The position numbers and the translations under genes were made by a program. The notes under the pieces are model-generated. The model was not told the DNA's origin and did not search any database. It saw only the letters and a list, made by a program, of their open reading frames with translations. Positions 34,334 to 42,847 of a DNA stretch of 64,000 nucleotides are shown piece by piece; position 1 is the stretch's first letter; every line of letters starts with the position of its first letter. The DNA lies in NCBI RefSeq assembly GCF_042646205.1, contig NZ_JBHRTF010000002.1, positions 620,001-684,000 of the forward strand, written 5' to 3'. The DNA comes from Cellvibrio fontiphilus_A (lineage in GTDB: Bacteria; Pseudomonadota; Gammaproteobacteria; Pseudomonadales; Cellvibrionaceae).

Positions 34334-37300
34334 ATGAAAGCAATCATTTCCGCTGCAGCGCTATTGCTGACAGCAACCCAGCTGGCGGCCCAGGTTCCCA
34401 ATCCGCCACCGAGCACTACCCCGACCAACAACCCTATTCCGGTAGGTGCGGGCAGCTATTTGACCAATTGGGACGGCCGTATCGACCTGGCAATTCCCGA
34501 CAACCGCGATGTGCAGACCACCAAACACATCACCAGCAATCTGGCTAACCAGCCGATGCCCACCAACTCCTGGTGGAGTTCGATCCTGTGGGAAGGCACT
34601 AACCAGCCTTGGCAGGACTGGGGCACCCGCGGTTCGCACAATGTGAGTTATGCGCACCCCTTTGCCATCAAACCGGAAATTAACGGTGTACGTTTGTATT
34701 CACCGCGCCTTGAGGATTTCTGGGCGATTGATTATGCGTTTGTGGGCACTATGCCGGCACCGGCCACCCAATGGGTGAATGGTATTGAGCAGCCCATGCA
34801 CGAGACTGTGTACTTCAAAGAATTGGATTTTGTGTTGGGTAACTCGGCGGCCAGCGGCAATTTCACCGCCAAGGTGCACGATTACAGCGACTGGTACGTG
34901 ACTACCCGTATGGAAGCCGGTGCAGCCGCTATGGATGTGACGTTTGGTCACGGTTCGCCCTATGTGTTTGCGAATTACACCAACGGCAACCCACGCATTA
35001 TTTTCTCTACCCACTCCACCGCACCCGCAGCCGCTAAAACGCCAGAAATCTGGTCGGGTAACAGCAGTTCCGCGGTGATTGGCTTCTCGGTCCAAGGTCG
35101 CAACTATGCGGCGTTTGCCCCTGCCGGCACCACCTGGACAGGTTTGGGCACCTCAAGCATTACCGCTAACCTGCCGGCGGGTAAAAAATACTTCAGCGTA
35201 GCCGCACTGCCCAATCGCGCAGCGCTGCCGTTAATGACCAAATACGCCTACAACCACGTGACCGGTTCGCAAGTGAGCTGGAACTATCGCGCCAGTGACA
35301 GCAAGTTGCTGAGCACCTACGCGGTTACCACCAACAACTACGCCGAATCTACGGGTACTGGCACCCTGATGGGCCTGTATCCGCACCAGTGGCGCAAGCT
35401 GGCTGGCGGTGTGACCCTGACTGGCGATAGCTATTTCACCCCGCGCGGTAACATGAAGTTGGCCGAAGGCTCTTCTTTCACCACCGCCGTTGCCTTCCAG
35501 GGTGTGATTCCGGCTATGCCCGCCGTGACTGAGCAAGCGGATAAAACCCGCCTCTCCGGTTTGGTTAACAACGTTCGCTCGGAGGTGTTCAGCAACCGCG
35601 ATACCTACTACACCGGCAAGCGCCTGGGCAAAATCGCCACCCTTATCCCGCTCGCGCAACAAACCGGCAATACCGCTGCCGAGACTCAATTTAAAGACGA
35701 GTTGAAATGGCGTTTGGAAGGCTGGTTAAAAGCCGACGTGATCGATGACCTGGAGCCATCGCCCTTTGCCAAAAACCTGTTCTACTACAACAGCAACTGG
35801 GGCACCATGCTGGGTATTGATGGCAGCTTTGGCAGCCTGAAAGAGCTTAATGACCACCACTTCCACTATGGCTATTTTGTGCGTGCGGCGGCTGAATTGG
35901 CGCGCAACGACAAAAACTGGGCCCAGCCCCAGCAGTTTGGCGGCATGATCGAGTTGTTGATGCGCGACTACGGCAACTGGGAGCGTCCACGCAACCCGGC
36001 CACCAGCACCACCGGCAAAATGTTCCCCTTCCTGCGCAACTTCGACATCTACGCCGGTCACTCCTGGGCGTCTGGCCATGCGCGTTTTGGTGCGGGCAAT
36101 AACAATGAATCCTCCTCGGAAGCGATGAACGCTTGGACGGCGATGATCCTCTGGGGTGAAGAAACCGGCAATACCGCCGTGCGCGATGCGGGTATCTTCC
36201 TCTATACCACCGAGATGACCGCCATCCAGGAATACTGGAACAACGTGCATGAAGAGAACTATCACCCTGCCTACAAACGCCCCATGGCGTCGCTGGTATG
36301 GGGTGGCAAAACCGACTATGCCACCTGGTTCAGTGCGCTGCCGGAAGCTATGCACGGCATTATTCTGCTGCCGATCCAGTCAGGTTCGCTCTATTTGGGC
36401 CAATACCCTGAGTATGCGCGCAAGAACTTTGAGTACATGGCCAATGGCCGCACCATGTTTACTATGTGGGATGCGATCTTCTATGCCTATCAAGCGGTTT
36501 ATGACCCGGTAGCTGCGCTGGCTAACTTTGATGCCAACGAAGGTCGTATGCGCAATTCGGTAGCTGGCCCGGCGTCTTTCACGGAAGAGGGTAACTCCCT
36601 TGCCAATACCTATGCCTGGATCAAAACCTTCCACCGCTATGGCCGTATTGATAATGAGGTAGTGGCTACCAATCACCCAACCTTCGCGGTCTTCCGCAAG
36701 GGTAATGAGCGCACCTACGTTGCCTACAACGCCAGTGCCGTTAACGCCAAAAATGTGACCTTTAACGATGGCACCACGCTGATGGTGAATCCGGGCGAAC
36801 TCAAGGTGCAGACCGGTGTGGTAGTGCCTGTGTCATCCAGTTCGGTATCCAGCATCAGCAGCTCGGCTCCCAGCAGCTTGTCTTCATCCAGCCAAAGTAC
36901 CCAGTCCTCTTGCAGTTCAGGCTTCTGTGGCCCGTCCTCTGTCAGCTCTTCATCGCAAAGTTCTTCGTCAGTAAGTTCTTCATCCCTGAGTTCATCGTCG
37001 GTATCCAGCTCTTCTTCCTCGGCTGTGACTACCGGTGTGGTGCAAATGGTGGCGGTAGCTAACGGTGGCATGCAGTTCAGTATTCGCCTGCCCGAGCGTA
37101 AACAGCAGGTGCACTTGTTTGCCCGTCGCAACGGCAATCAGGATTACGTGGTGATCGACCTGCAAGCACAAGCTGGCGGCGAGACTAACAATGGCGATGG
37201 CACCTATACCTACCGCGCAACCCGCTCAGGTATCTATGCCGCTGGCGACCTGGTGGAAGCTCGCTTCTATACCTTCAGCCCGGCGACTGGTCAGGTGTTC

Positions 37301-37771
37301 TACCCAGGCCCAGTGGAAAACAGCTGGACCTCAGTAACCTATGCCGGCGCTTCCTCTACTTCCAGCTTGTCCAGCAGCTCGGCGCCGTCCAGCGTCTCCA
37401 GCTCGTCTGTGCCATCGAGTGTGTCCAGCTCCTCGCTGTCATCCAGCAGCAGCTCCAGTTCGTCCTCAACCGGATCGGGCTACAGCGCTACCGCGGTAAT
37501 GCCAAATGGTGCACCAGTGGCTTACACCACTACCGCTAGCTACAGCAACGGCGGGGTGAAAATCACCTTTACCACCAACGAAAACCTGAACTGGGCCTGG
37601 GTGTTTACCCCCGGCTGGAACAACATGACCCGCGTGGTAGGTAATAGCTTTGAGGTGACTATCCCCAATGTGTCACCGGGTACAGCCCTGAACTACTACT
37701 TCACCGTCAGCACCGCTACCCGTGGTGAAGCTAACAACAATAACCAGCAACACCAGTGGATAGTGCAATAA
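34334..37771 (+). CDS. GH81 endo-beta-1,3-glucanase with CBM56-like module
   Basis: 1145 residues. ATG at 34334, 5 bases after GAGG (a GTG two codons earlier overlaps that site). 1-20 signal peptide (LLTATQLAAQ). About 40-830 is the GH81 catalytic region: PMPTNSWWSSILWEG near the start, then NDHHFHYGYFVRAAAELA, FDIYAGHSWASGHARFG and NNNESSSEAMNAWTAM, which carry the family's catalytic Asp and Glu residues. 834-895 Ser linker with a Cys pair; 899-1006 CBM56-like beta-1,3-glucan-binding module (HLFARRNGNQDYVVIDL); 1006-1048 Ser linker; 1049-1145 a second beta module. It is secreted and should cut laminarin, curdlan or callose. A terminator follows at 37811. Confidence 0.93.
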   Translation: MKAIISAAALLLTATQLAAQVPNPPPSTTPTNNPIPVGAGSYLTNWDGRIDLAIPDNRDVQTTKHITSNLANQPMPTNSWWSSILWEGTNQPWQDWGTRGSHNVSYAHPFAIKPEINGVRLYSPRLEDFWAIDYAFVGTMPAPATQWVNGIEQPMHETVYFKELDFVLGNSAASGNFTAKVHDYSDWYVTTRMEAGAAAMDVTFGHGSPYVFANYTNGNPRIIFSTHSTAPAAAKTPEIWSGNSSSAVIGFSVQGRNYAAFAPAGTTWTGLGTSSITANLPAGKKYFSVAALPNRAALPLMTKYAYNHVTGSQVSWNYRASDSKLLSTYAVTTNNYAESTGTGTLMGLYPHQWRKLAGGVTLTGDSYFTPRGNMKLAEGSSFTTAVAFQGVIPAMPAVTEQADKTRLSGLVNNVRSEVFSNRDTYYTGKRLGKIATLIPLAQQTGNTAAETQFKDELKWRLEGWLKADVIDDLEPSPFAKNLFYYNSNWGTMLGIDGSFGSLKELNDHHFHYGYFVRAAAELARNDKNWAQPQQFGGMIELLMRDYGNWERPRNPATSTTGKMFPFLRNFDIYAGHSWASGHARFGAGNNNESSSEAMNAWTAMILWGEETGNTAVRDAGIFLYTTEMTAIQEYWNNVHEENYHPAYKRPMASLVWGGKTDYATWFSALPEAMHGIILLPIQSGSLYLGQYPEYARKNFEYMANGRTMFTMWDAIFYAYQAVYDPVAALANFDANEGRMRNSVAGPASFTEEGNSLANTYAWIKTFHRYGRIDNEVVATNHPTFAVFRKGNERTYVAYNASAVNAKNVTFNDGTTLMVNPGELKVQTGVVVPVSSSSVSSISSSAPSSLSSSSQSTQSSCSSGFCGPSSVSSSSQSSSSVSSSSLSSSSVSSSSSSAVTTGVVQMVAVANGGMQFSIRLPERKQQVHLFARRNGNQDYVVIDLQAQAGGETNNGDGTYTYRATRSGIYAAGDLVEARFYTFSPATGQVFYPGPVENSWTSVTYAGASSTSSLSSSSAPSSVSSSSVPSSVSSSSLSSSSSSSSSSTGSGYSATAVMPNGAPVAYTTTASYSNGGVKITFTTNENLNWAWVFTPGWNNMTRVVGNSFEVTIPNVSPGTALNYYFTVSTATRGEANNNNQQHQWIVQ

Positions 37772-37810
37772 CCCATTCCACAGTTTGTATTGATAACCCT
37801 CCCAACCTTT

Positions 37811-37837
37811 ACCGGCGCCCAGTGCGCCGGTTTTTTT
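37811..37837 (+). terminator. Rho-independent terminator
   Basis: ACCGGCGC, loop CCAGT, GCGCCGGT, and a run of seven T. It lies 40 bases after the GH81 stop. Confidence 0.92.
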
Positions 37838-37921
37838 ATGGGCGCTTATTCCGTGGCTACTGTGTCAGTGGCGGATTTCCGGTAAGCTGCGCGCACTTTG
37901 TGTGAAACGGGTGTTTACCCT

Positions 37922-38806
37922 ATGAAAGATCATATAGCTCCGCTGCTGATCAAACTTATTGCGCGTTTACCCCTGGGCGTTTTGCGGTTTATGGGTAGCC
38001 TGATCGGACGCTGCCTGTGGTTGCTAAATAGCCGTGCGGCCAAAATCACCCGCGAAAATATCAGCCTGTGTTTTCCGGAATTATCGCCTGCACAGCAGCA
38101 GGCCCTGGCTAAACAGAGTCTGCAGGAGACGGGTAAAACCGCGATGGAAGCCGGTGCCATTTGGCGTCACTCCTGGCAGTGGTTGGATAACAAAATTGTC
38201 GCCAAAGAGGGCGATGATCTGCTGCGTGCCAAATTGGCGGAGGGCAAAGGGGTACTGGTACTCGCGCCCCACCACGGCAATTGGGAAGTTGTCGCCCCTT
38301 ATTTAGCCAGCGTGGCGCGCCTGACTGCTATGTACCAGCCGGTAGAAAACCCCAAAATGGATGAGCTGGTGCTGGCCGGGCGCAGTAAATTGAATATCTC
38401 CATGGCGCCCACCAATCGCAAAGGCGTGATGATGTTATTCAAGGCGCTTCAAGCCGGAACGATTGTGGGCATATTGCCCGACCAGGTTCCGGCGCGTGAT
38501 GCGGGCGGCGAAATCGCGCCATTTATGGGGCAGCCGGCGCTCACCATGACACTGGTACACGGTTTGATCCAGCGCACCGGTTGTGCCGTGTGCGCCTGTT
38601 ATGCCGAGCGGGTGCCCGGCGGTTTCAAGATGGTAGTGATAGAGGCGGATAGCGCCATTTACAGCGAAGACCAACCCACTTCAGTGGCGGGTTTGAATGA
38701 GAGTGTCGCGGCCTGTGTGCGCCGCGCACCGGCGCAGTACCAGTGGGAATACAAACGTTTCCGCCGCCTGCCGCCGGAATACCAGCGGCGCTATCAACTA
38801 AAATGA
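37922..38806 (+). CDS. Lipid A late acyltransferase (LpxL/HtrB-like)
   Basis: 294 residues from the ATG at 37922 (the longer frame starts with GTG at 37898). Family features are an N-terminal membrane helix, ITRENISLCFPEL, the catalytic HX4E box APHHGNWEV, and GILPDQVPARDAGGEIAPFMGQPALT. Such enzymes add a secondary acyl chain to lipid A precursor at the inner membrane using acyl-ACP. Whether it is the lauroyl (LpxL) or myristoyl (LpxM) type cannot be decided here. Lies between the GH81 terminator and the retropepsin-like operon. Confidence 0.88.
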   Translation: MKDHIAPLLIKLIARLPLGVLRFMGSLIGRCLWLLNSRAAKITRENISLCFPELSPAQQQALAKQSLQETGKTAMEAGAIWRHSWQWLDNKIVAKEGDDLLRAKLAEGKGVLVLAPHHGNWEVVAPYLASVARLTAMYQPVENPKMDELVLAGRSKLNISMAPTNRKGVMMLFKALQAGTIVGILPDQVPARDAGGEIAPFMGQPALTMTLVHGLIQRTGCAVCACYAERVPGGFKMVVIEADSAIYSEDQPTSVAGLNESVAACVRRAPAQYQWEYKRFRRLPPEYQRRYQLK

Positions 38807-38921
38807 TGCACAACAGGGAAGCGTAAATTGCAAGGCAAGGATGTGTTAACAAATACCAGCGGCTACAATTAGCGCACAACTAATCCTTAATAATGTTTTT
38901 CTGAAACTTCCGGTTGTGGTG

Positions 38922-39719
38922 ATGAATAAAAATACCTTGTTATTGGCAGGCCGCCCTGTGCGCAACCTGACCCTTGCGGTGATGGCAGTGATCTCCCTGA
39001 GCGCCTGTACCCAGCAAAAGTTAGCCCAAACCCAAACTGAATTAGCGGGTGCGCGCGAGTGTCTGGTTAAACAGCAAGAGCAAAACCAGGTGATTGCCCA
39101 ACAACAGGCAAGCCTGATCGAGCAGCTGCAAAAGGTGCAAACCCAACTGAGCGTGCAGCAAACCCTGCTGGAAGAACAACCCAAGGTAATTCATGCACCG
39201 GCGCAGCCCAAAATGGACTGCCCGCCGCCCCCGCCGCCAGAAAAATTCCTCAGCAGCCAACCGCCGCTGAGCGACAAACAAATTGTTGGCCTGCGCGAAC
39301 AGGCCTTGATTGCCGGTTTGAATTTTGTGATGCAGGCGCGTATCAGCACCAACGTCGCCAACTCGGTGATAGATGCGCGCAATATCCAGATGTTTGAACG
39401 CAACAGCGAAGAGTGGGTGCGTTTCACCATCTACAACCCCGAAACCAAAGAGCCGCATGTACTGGAGCGCAAGCGTTTGCGTTTCCAAACGGTGCAGACC
39501 GCCACCAGCACCAACCCCGACCGCCGCCCGGTAGTGGAAATTCGCTTCACCATTGGCAAGCTCAGCCAGCGCGGTGAGTTTGTATTGGCGGATCGCAGCG
39601 ATTCGGAATTCCCCATGTTGATTGGTCGCAACCTGCTGCGCGATGTGATGTTGGTCGATGTGAGCGGCAATTACCTGGCTCCGCTGCAGCGCGCTGAAGA
39701 CGCCGCGCCCAAAAACTAA
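38922..39719 (+). CDS. Retropepsin-like (RimB/PF05618-type) lipoprotein lacking the DTG motif
   Basis: 265 residues from the ATG at 38922; a GTG at 38916 is possible. The lipoprotein signal ends LSACTQQ, then comes a Gln-rich coiled coil (about 22-75), a proline-rich hinge (CPPPPPPE) and a C-terminal domain of the 'ATP-dependent zinc protease'/RimB retropepsin family: NIQMFERNSEEWVRFTIYN, RPVVEIRFTIG and DRSDSEFPMLIGRNLLRDVMLVDVSG. The catalytic Asp-Thr-Gly expected in KIDTGA is replaced by Ser-Thr-Asn (ARISTNVANS), so it is probably not a protease, perhaps a binding protein. First gene of a three-gene operon with the membrane transglutaminase-like and ATP-grasp genes. Confidence 0.8.
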   Translation: MNKNTLLLAGRPVRNLTLAVMAVISLSACTQQKLAQTQTELAGARECLVKQQEQNQVIAQQQASLIEQLQKVQTQLSVQQTLLEEQPKVIHAPAQPKMDCPPPPPPEKFLSSQPPLSDKQIVGLREQALIAGLNFVMQARISTNVANSVIDARNIQMFERNSEEWVRFTIYNPETKEPHVLERKRLRFQTVQTATSTNPDRRPVVEIRFTIGKLSQRGEFVLADRSDSEFPMLIGRNLLRDVMLVDVSGNYLAPLQRAEDAAPKN

Positions 39720-39783
39720 CTTTTTAATTCCTGGCCGGTGAACCACACCGGCCCTGCAAGCCCCGCCTGTTAAGGATGTCCCC

Positions 39784-41397
39784 ATGCAAAAACCTTCCCG
39801 TGCCCCCTTTTATACCGTGATTGGCCTGCTGATGCTGGTCGGTTTGGTCACTGCCTGGATGCGCCATGTGCAAATGGAAATTCCCTTTGTGCCGGGTGTA
39901 CAAAAACCAGTGTGGTTGATCGAAGCCCGGATCGACTTTGACGCCACCGGCGAACCGGTAACGGCGCGTTTGGGCTTGCCCGATAACCCACCCGGTTACC
40001 GCAGCTTTAGCGAGCAAGCTGCCGCGCCGGGCTATGGCTATTCGGTGGTGAGTGAAAATGGTGTGCGCCGCGGTGAATGGTCCAAACGCGAGGCAGTGGG
40101 TGCCCAGACTATTTACTACAAAACCCAGTTTATGGAGGCCGAGGACGCCCAGCCCGCGGAAGTAACGGAACAACCTCTGAGTCGCTTGGTCGACTGGGAC
40201 GGTTCATCGCAGGAAACTGCGGCGCAGCAAGTACTGGATACCGCCTGGTCCAAATCCAGCAATGCGCGCAGCCTCGCGCGTGAGCTAATCAAATTGCTCA
40301 ACACAGAAAACCTGGATCAAAACGCCGCCCTCTTGCTTGCCGGCCAGGGCGATAAATCTGTGCTGTTGGAGAAACTACTCAATCAAGCCGGTATTCCCGC
40401 GCGCCCGGCACTGGGTTTGTATTTGGAAGATGCCCGTCGCCACCAAAACCTGACCCGTCTGGTACAGGTCTACGACGACAAAGGCTGGGTATTGTTTAAC
40501 CCCACTACCGGTGAGCAGGGTGTTCCGCAAAATCTGCTGCTCTGGCATACCGGCGGTGAATCCATTCTGGATGTTGCCGGCGGCAATCGCTCGCGGGTGA
40601 GCTTCTCCATGATCCACCAAACCGTACCGGCGCTGGATCTGCTCAAGGCGCAAAACAAGGACAGCGCCTTCAGTGTACTGAGCATCCAACACCTGCCGAT
40701 TGAAGAGCAGAGCATGTTTAAACTGCTGTTACTGCTGCCGATGGGCGCCTTGGTGGTGGTGTTTATGCGCATTATTATCGGCCTGAAAACCTCCGGTACT
40801 TTTATGCCGATTTTGATCGCCATGGCGTTTTTGCAGACCTCGCTGGTACTGGGTCTGGTCAGTTTTATCACCGTGGTGGCTATGGGTCTGGTGCTGCGCA
40901 CTTACCTGTCGCGGCTCAACCTCTTACTGATCTCGCGGATCGCCACGCTTGTGGTGCTGGTGATTTTTATTATCTCGGTGCTGAGCCTGGTGGGTTACCA
41001 AATGGGCTTGAATACCGGCATGACCATTACTTTCTTCCCGATGATTATCATCGCCTGGACGATTGAGCGTATGTCCATCCTCTGGGAGGAAGAAGGCCCT
41101 AAAGAGGTTATGGTGCAGGGCGGCGGCAGCCTGCTGGTTGCGGTATTGGCCTACGCCTTGATGCAGTTGTCGCTGGTCGGCCACCTTACCTTTAACTTCC
41201 CCGAGCTGAATTTGGTTGCGCTCGCGCTGATTATGCTGATGGGTCAATACACCGGTTACAAACTGTCTGAACTGCGCCGTTTCCGCGCCATGGTGGATAA
41301 CGCCGAGCAGGGCAAATTTATCGACTCAGCCAAAACCAACGACAGCCCAAAAAATGACAGCCCCAAGAATGACAACAATAAAGGAGCCGATGCATGA
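39784..41397 (+). CDS. Inactive transglutaminase-like (UUP1) 7-TM membrane protein
   Basis: 537 residues. One N-terminal membrane helix, a periplasmic transglutaminase-like domain (about 30-300: LLLAGQGDKSVLLEKLLNQAGIPARP, GWVLFNPTTGEQG) without a Cys-His-Asp triad that I can see, and seven C-terminal helices (about 305-500; MRIIIGLKTSGTFMPILIA, RISRIATL-like loops). The tail carries a short NDSPKNDSPKND repeat. This matches the family annotated as inactive transglutaminase fused to 7TM, which is known to sit beside an ATP-grasp ligase and a retropepsin-like protein. AAGGATG precedes the ATG. Overlaps the ATP-grasp gene by 4 bases. Confidence 0.88.
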   Translation: MQKPSRAPFYTVIGLLMLVGLVTAWMRHVQMEIPFVPGVQKPVWLIEARIDFDATGEPVTARLGLPDNPPGYRSFSEQAAAPGYGYSVVSENGVRRGEWSKREAVGAQTIYYKTQFMEAEDAQPAEVTEQPLSRLVDWDGSSQETAAQQVLDTAWSKSSNARSLARELIKLLNTENLDQNAALLLAGQGDKSVLLEKLLNQAGIPARPALGLYLEDARRHQNLTRLVQVYDDKGWVLFNPTTGEQGVPQNLLLWHTGGESILDVAGGNRSRVSFSMIHQTVPALDLLKAQNKDSAFSVLSIQHLPIEEQSMFKLLLLLPMGALVVVFMRIIIGLKTSGTFMPILIAMAFLQTSLVLGLVSFITVVAMGLVLRTYLSRLNLLLISRIATLVVLVIFIISVLSLVGYQMGLNTGMTITFFPMIIIAWTIERMSILWEEEGPKEVMVQGGGSLLVAVLAYALMQLSLVGHLTFNFPELNLVALALIMLMGQYTGYKLSELRRFRAMVDNAEQGKFIDSAKTNDSPKNDSPKNDNNKGADA

Positions 41398-42404
41398 GTC
41401 AGGCACCTGCTGCGCCTAACACGGGCAAGGGCATCAAACGCTGGTGGAATTCCTGGGTCAGCCCTTGGCGCTTAAAGCGCATGGGCATACTTGGCATGAA
41501 CTGCCGCAACCACGACTTTATCGCCACCTACAACCCGCGCAGTTTGTTTCCTCTGGTGGATAACAAACTCAAAACCAAACTGCTCGCGGAAGAGTACGAA
41601 GTCGCCACACCCAAGCTGTTTTTTGTGGTCAATGCCCAGCACGAAATTGCCACCATTGAAAACAAACTCATGGCGCTGGAGGCCTTTGCGGTCAAACCGG
41701 CCAAGGGTTCGGGCGGCAAGGGGATTCTGGTGATCATCGGCCGCAAGGGCGATAAGTTCATCAAATCCTCCGGGGTGGAAATCACCATTGAAGATATCCG
41801 CCGCCACATGACCAACGCCCTCGCCGGGCTGTATTCCCTGGGTGGCAAGCCGGATGTGGTGATAGTCGAGGACTTGATCCAGTTCGATGACTACTTCAAG
41901 GATTACTCCTACGAAGGTGTGCCGGATATCCGCATCATCATCTTCAAAGGCTACCCGGTGATGGCCATGTTGCGCCTCGCGACCCACAAGTCCGATGGCA
42001 AAGCCAACCTGCACCAGGGCGCCGTGGGGGTGGGGCTGGATATAGCCACCGGCCGCGCACTCAAAGCCGTGCAGCACTCCAAACCGGTCACCCATCACCC
42101 GGATACCAAACGCGCGCTCGATGAAATCCAGATCGCCGACTGGCGCAACTGGCTCTTGCTCGCCTCCAAGTGCTATGAAATGACCGGCCTGGGTTACATA
42201 GGCACCGACCTGGTATTGGACAAGGTGCGCGGCGCGCAACTGCTGGAATTAAACGCCCGCCCCGGTCTGGCGATTCAAGTCGCCAATGGTCGCGGCCTGC
42301 TGCCACGCCTGCGCCATATCGAATCCCTCAAACCGCGCATGCACCGCACCGCCGAACAGCGGGTGGATTACGTGATGAAAACCTTCACGGCAGACGGTTT
42401 GTAA
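41394..42404 (+). CDS. ATP-grasp alpha-L-glutamate ligase-like protein
   Basis: 336 residues, ATP-grasp fold: FAVKPAKGSGGKGILVI (ATP-binding glycine-rich loop), VIVEDLIQFDDYF, PDIRIIIFKGYPVMAMLRLA, NLHQGAVGVGLDIATG and the metal-binding ELNARPGLAIQVAN. RimK-related enzymes join glutamate or other amino acids to a carboxylate; the actual substrate is unknown. Cytoplasmic. AAGGAG lies 7 bases before the ATG, which overlaps the stop of the 7-TM gene. With the two upstream genes it forms a conserved but poorly characterised operon, likely making or sensing a peptide-like modification. Confidence 0.9.
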   Translation: MSQAPAAPNTGKGIKRWWNSWVSPWRLKRMGILGMNCRNHDFIATYNPRSLFPLVDNKLKTKLLAEEYEVATPKLFFVVNAQHEIATIENKLMALEAFAVKPAKGSGGKGILVIIGRKGDKFIKSSGVEITIEDIRRHMTNALAGLYSLGGKPDVVIVEDLIQFDDYFKDYSYEGVPDIRIIIFKGYPVMAMLRLATHKSDGKANLHQGAVGVGLDIATGRALKAVQHSKPVTHHPDTKRALDEIQIADWRNWLLLASKCYEMTGLGYIGTDLVLDKVRGAQLLELNARPGLAIQVANGRGLLPRLRHIESLKPRMHRTAEQRVDYVMKTFTADGL

Positions 42405-42521
42405 GGCCTGGCAAATTTCCCGGCAAGGATGCCGTCACTGAAAAATCCCATCTAATTGGCGCGCTGTTAAAAACGGCTTTCGGCCCAAGTTTGCGCCACA
42501 TCAAACTCCGCAAAAAATCCC

Positions 42522-42535
42522 TTGATTCATATCAA
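42522..42535 (+). promoter_or_regulatory. Anr/FNR box
   Basis: TTGATTCATATCAA matches the FNR/Anr consensus TTGATNNNNATCAA at every fixed position. A -10-like TCTACT follows at 42561-42566, which would put the start of transcription near 42572 and the box centre about 43 bases upstream, close to the -41.5 typical of class II activation. The gene downstream is the small membrane peptide at 42616. Confidence 0.8.
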
Positions 42536-42615
42536 AAACCATCCCCAGCCAAAGGCGCAATCTACTCCCGAGGGCACAGTGTTTAGGTGCATTAACCTGA
42601 GATGGAGTGAAAATT

Positions 42616-42735
42616 ATGTTTGTATCTGGCGTAGTAGCAACAGCTTCTTTGGTGGTGGTATTGGTATTGTTGTTTGTGGGTGGATTGGCACTGGCAGCGG
42701 TGGATAAACACGTTGATGCAGGGCGCCAACACTAA
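42616..42735 (+). CDS. 39-residue single-helix membrane peptide, possible CcoM-like
   Basis: ATG at 42616 to TAA at 42733, preceded by GATGGAGTG about 7 bases upstream. The peptide begins MFVSGVVATASLVVVLVLL, stays hydrophobic through GGLALAA and ends with a charged tail (VDKHVDAGRQH): one membrane helix with a short polar end. A perfect Anr/FNR box lies upstream, so low-oxygen expression is expected. Size, topology and MFV start recall CcoM, the small accessory subunit of cbb3 oxidase in pseudomonads; that identification is from memory of general features and is tentative. No cbb3 genes are in the window. Confidence 0.65.
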   Translation: MFVSGVVATASLVVVLVLLFVGGLALAAVDKHVDAGRQH

Positions 42736-42847
42736 TTGCCAACTCGCCATACTGTGGTGAAAACAACAAAAACCTGATCCCGCCAGTGATAACCTGTGTA
42801 GCCACGTTTGGCGTAAACACAGCAGCCGGAGTTTGGCATGGCGGAGT

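Noticed and set aside
42522..42707. 61-codon frame overlapping the small membrane peptide
   Set aside because: It starts within the Anr/FNR box and lacks a ribosome-binding site; the 39-codon frame in another phase has both a site and a membrane-helix product.
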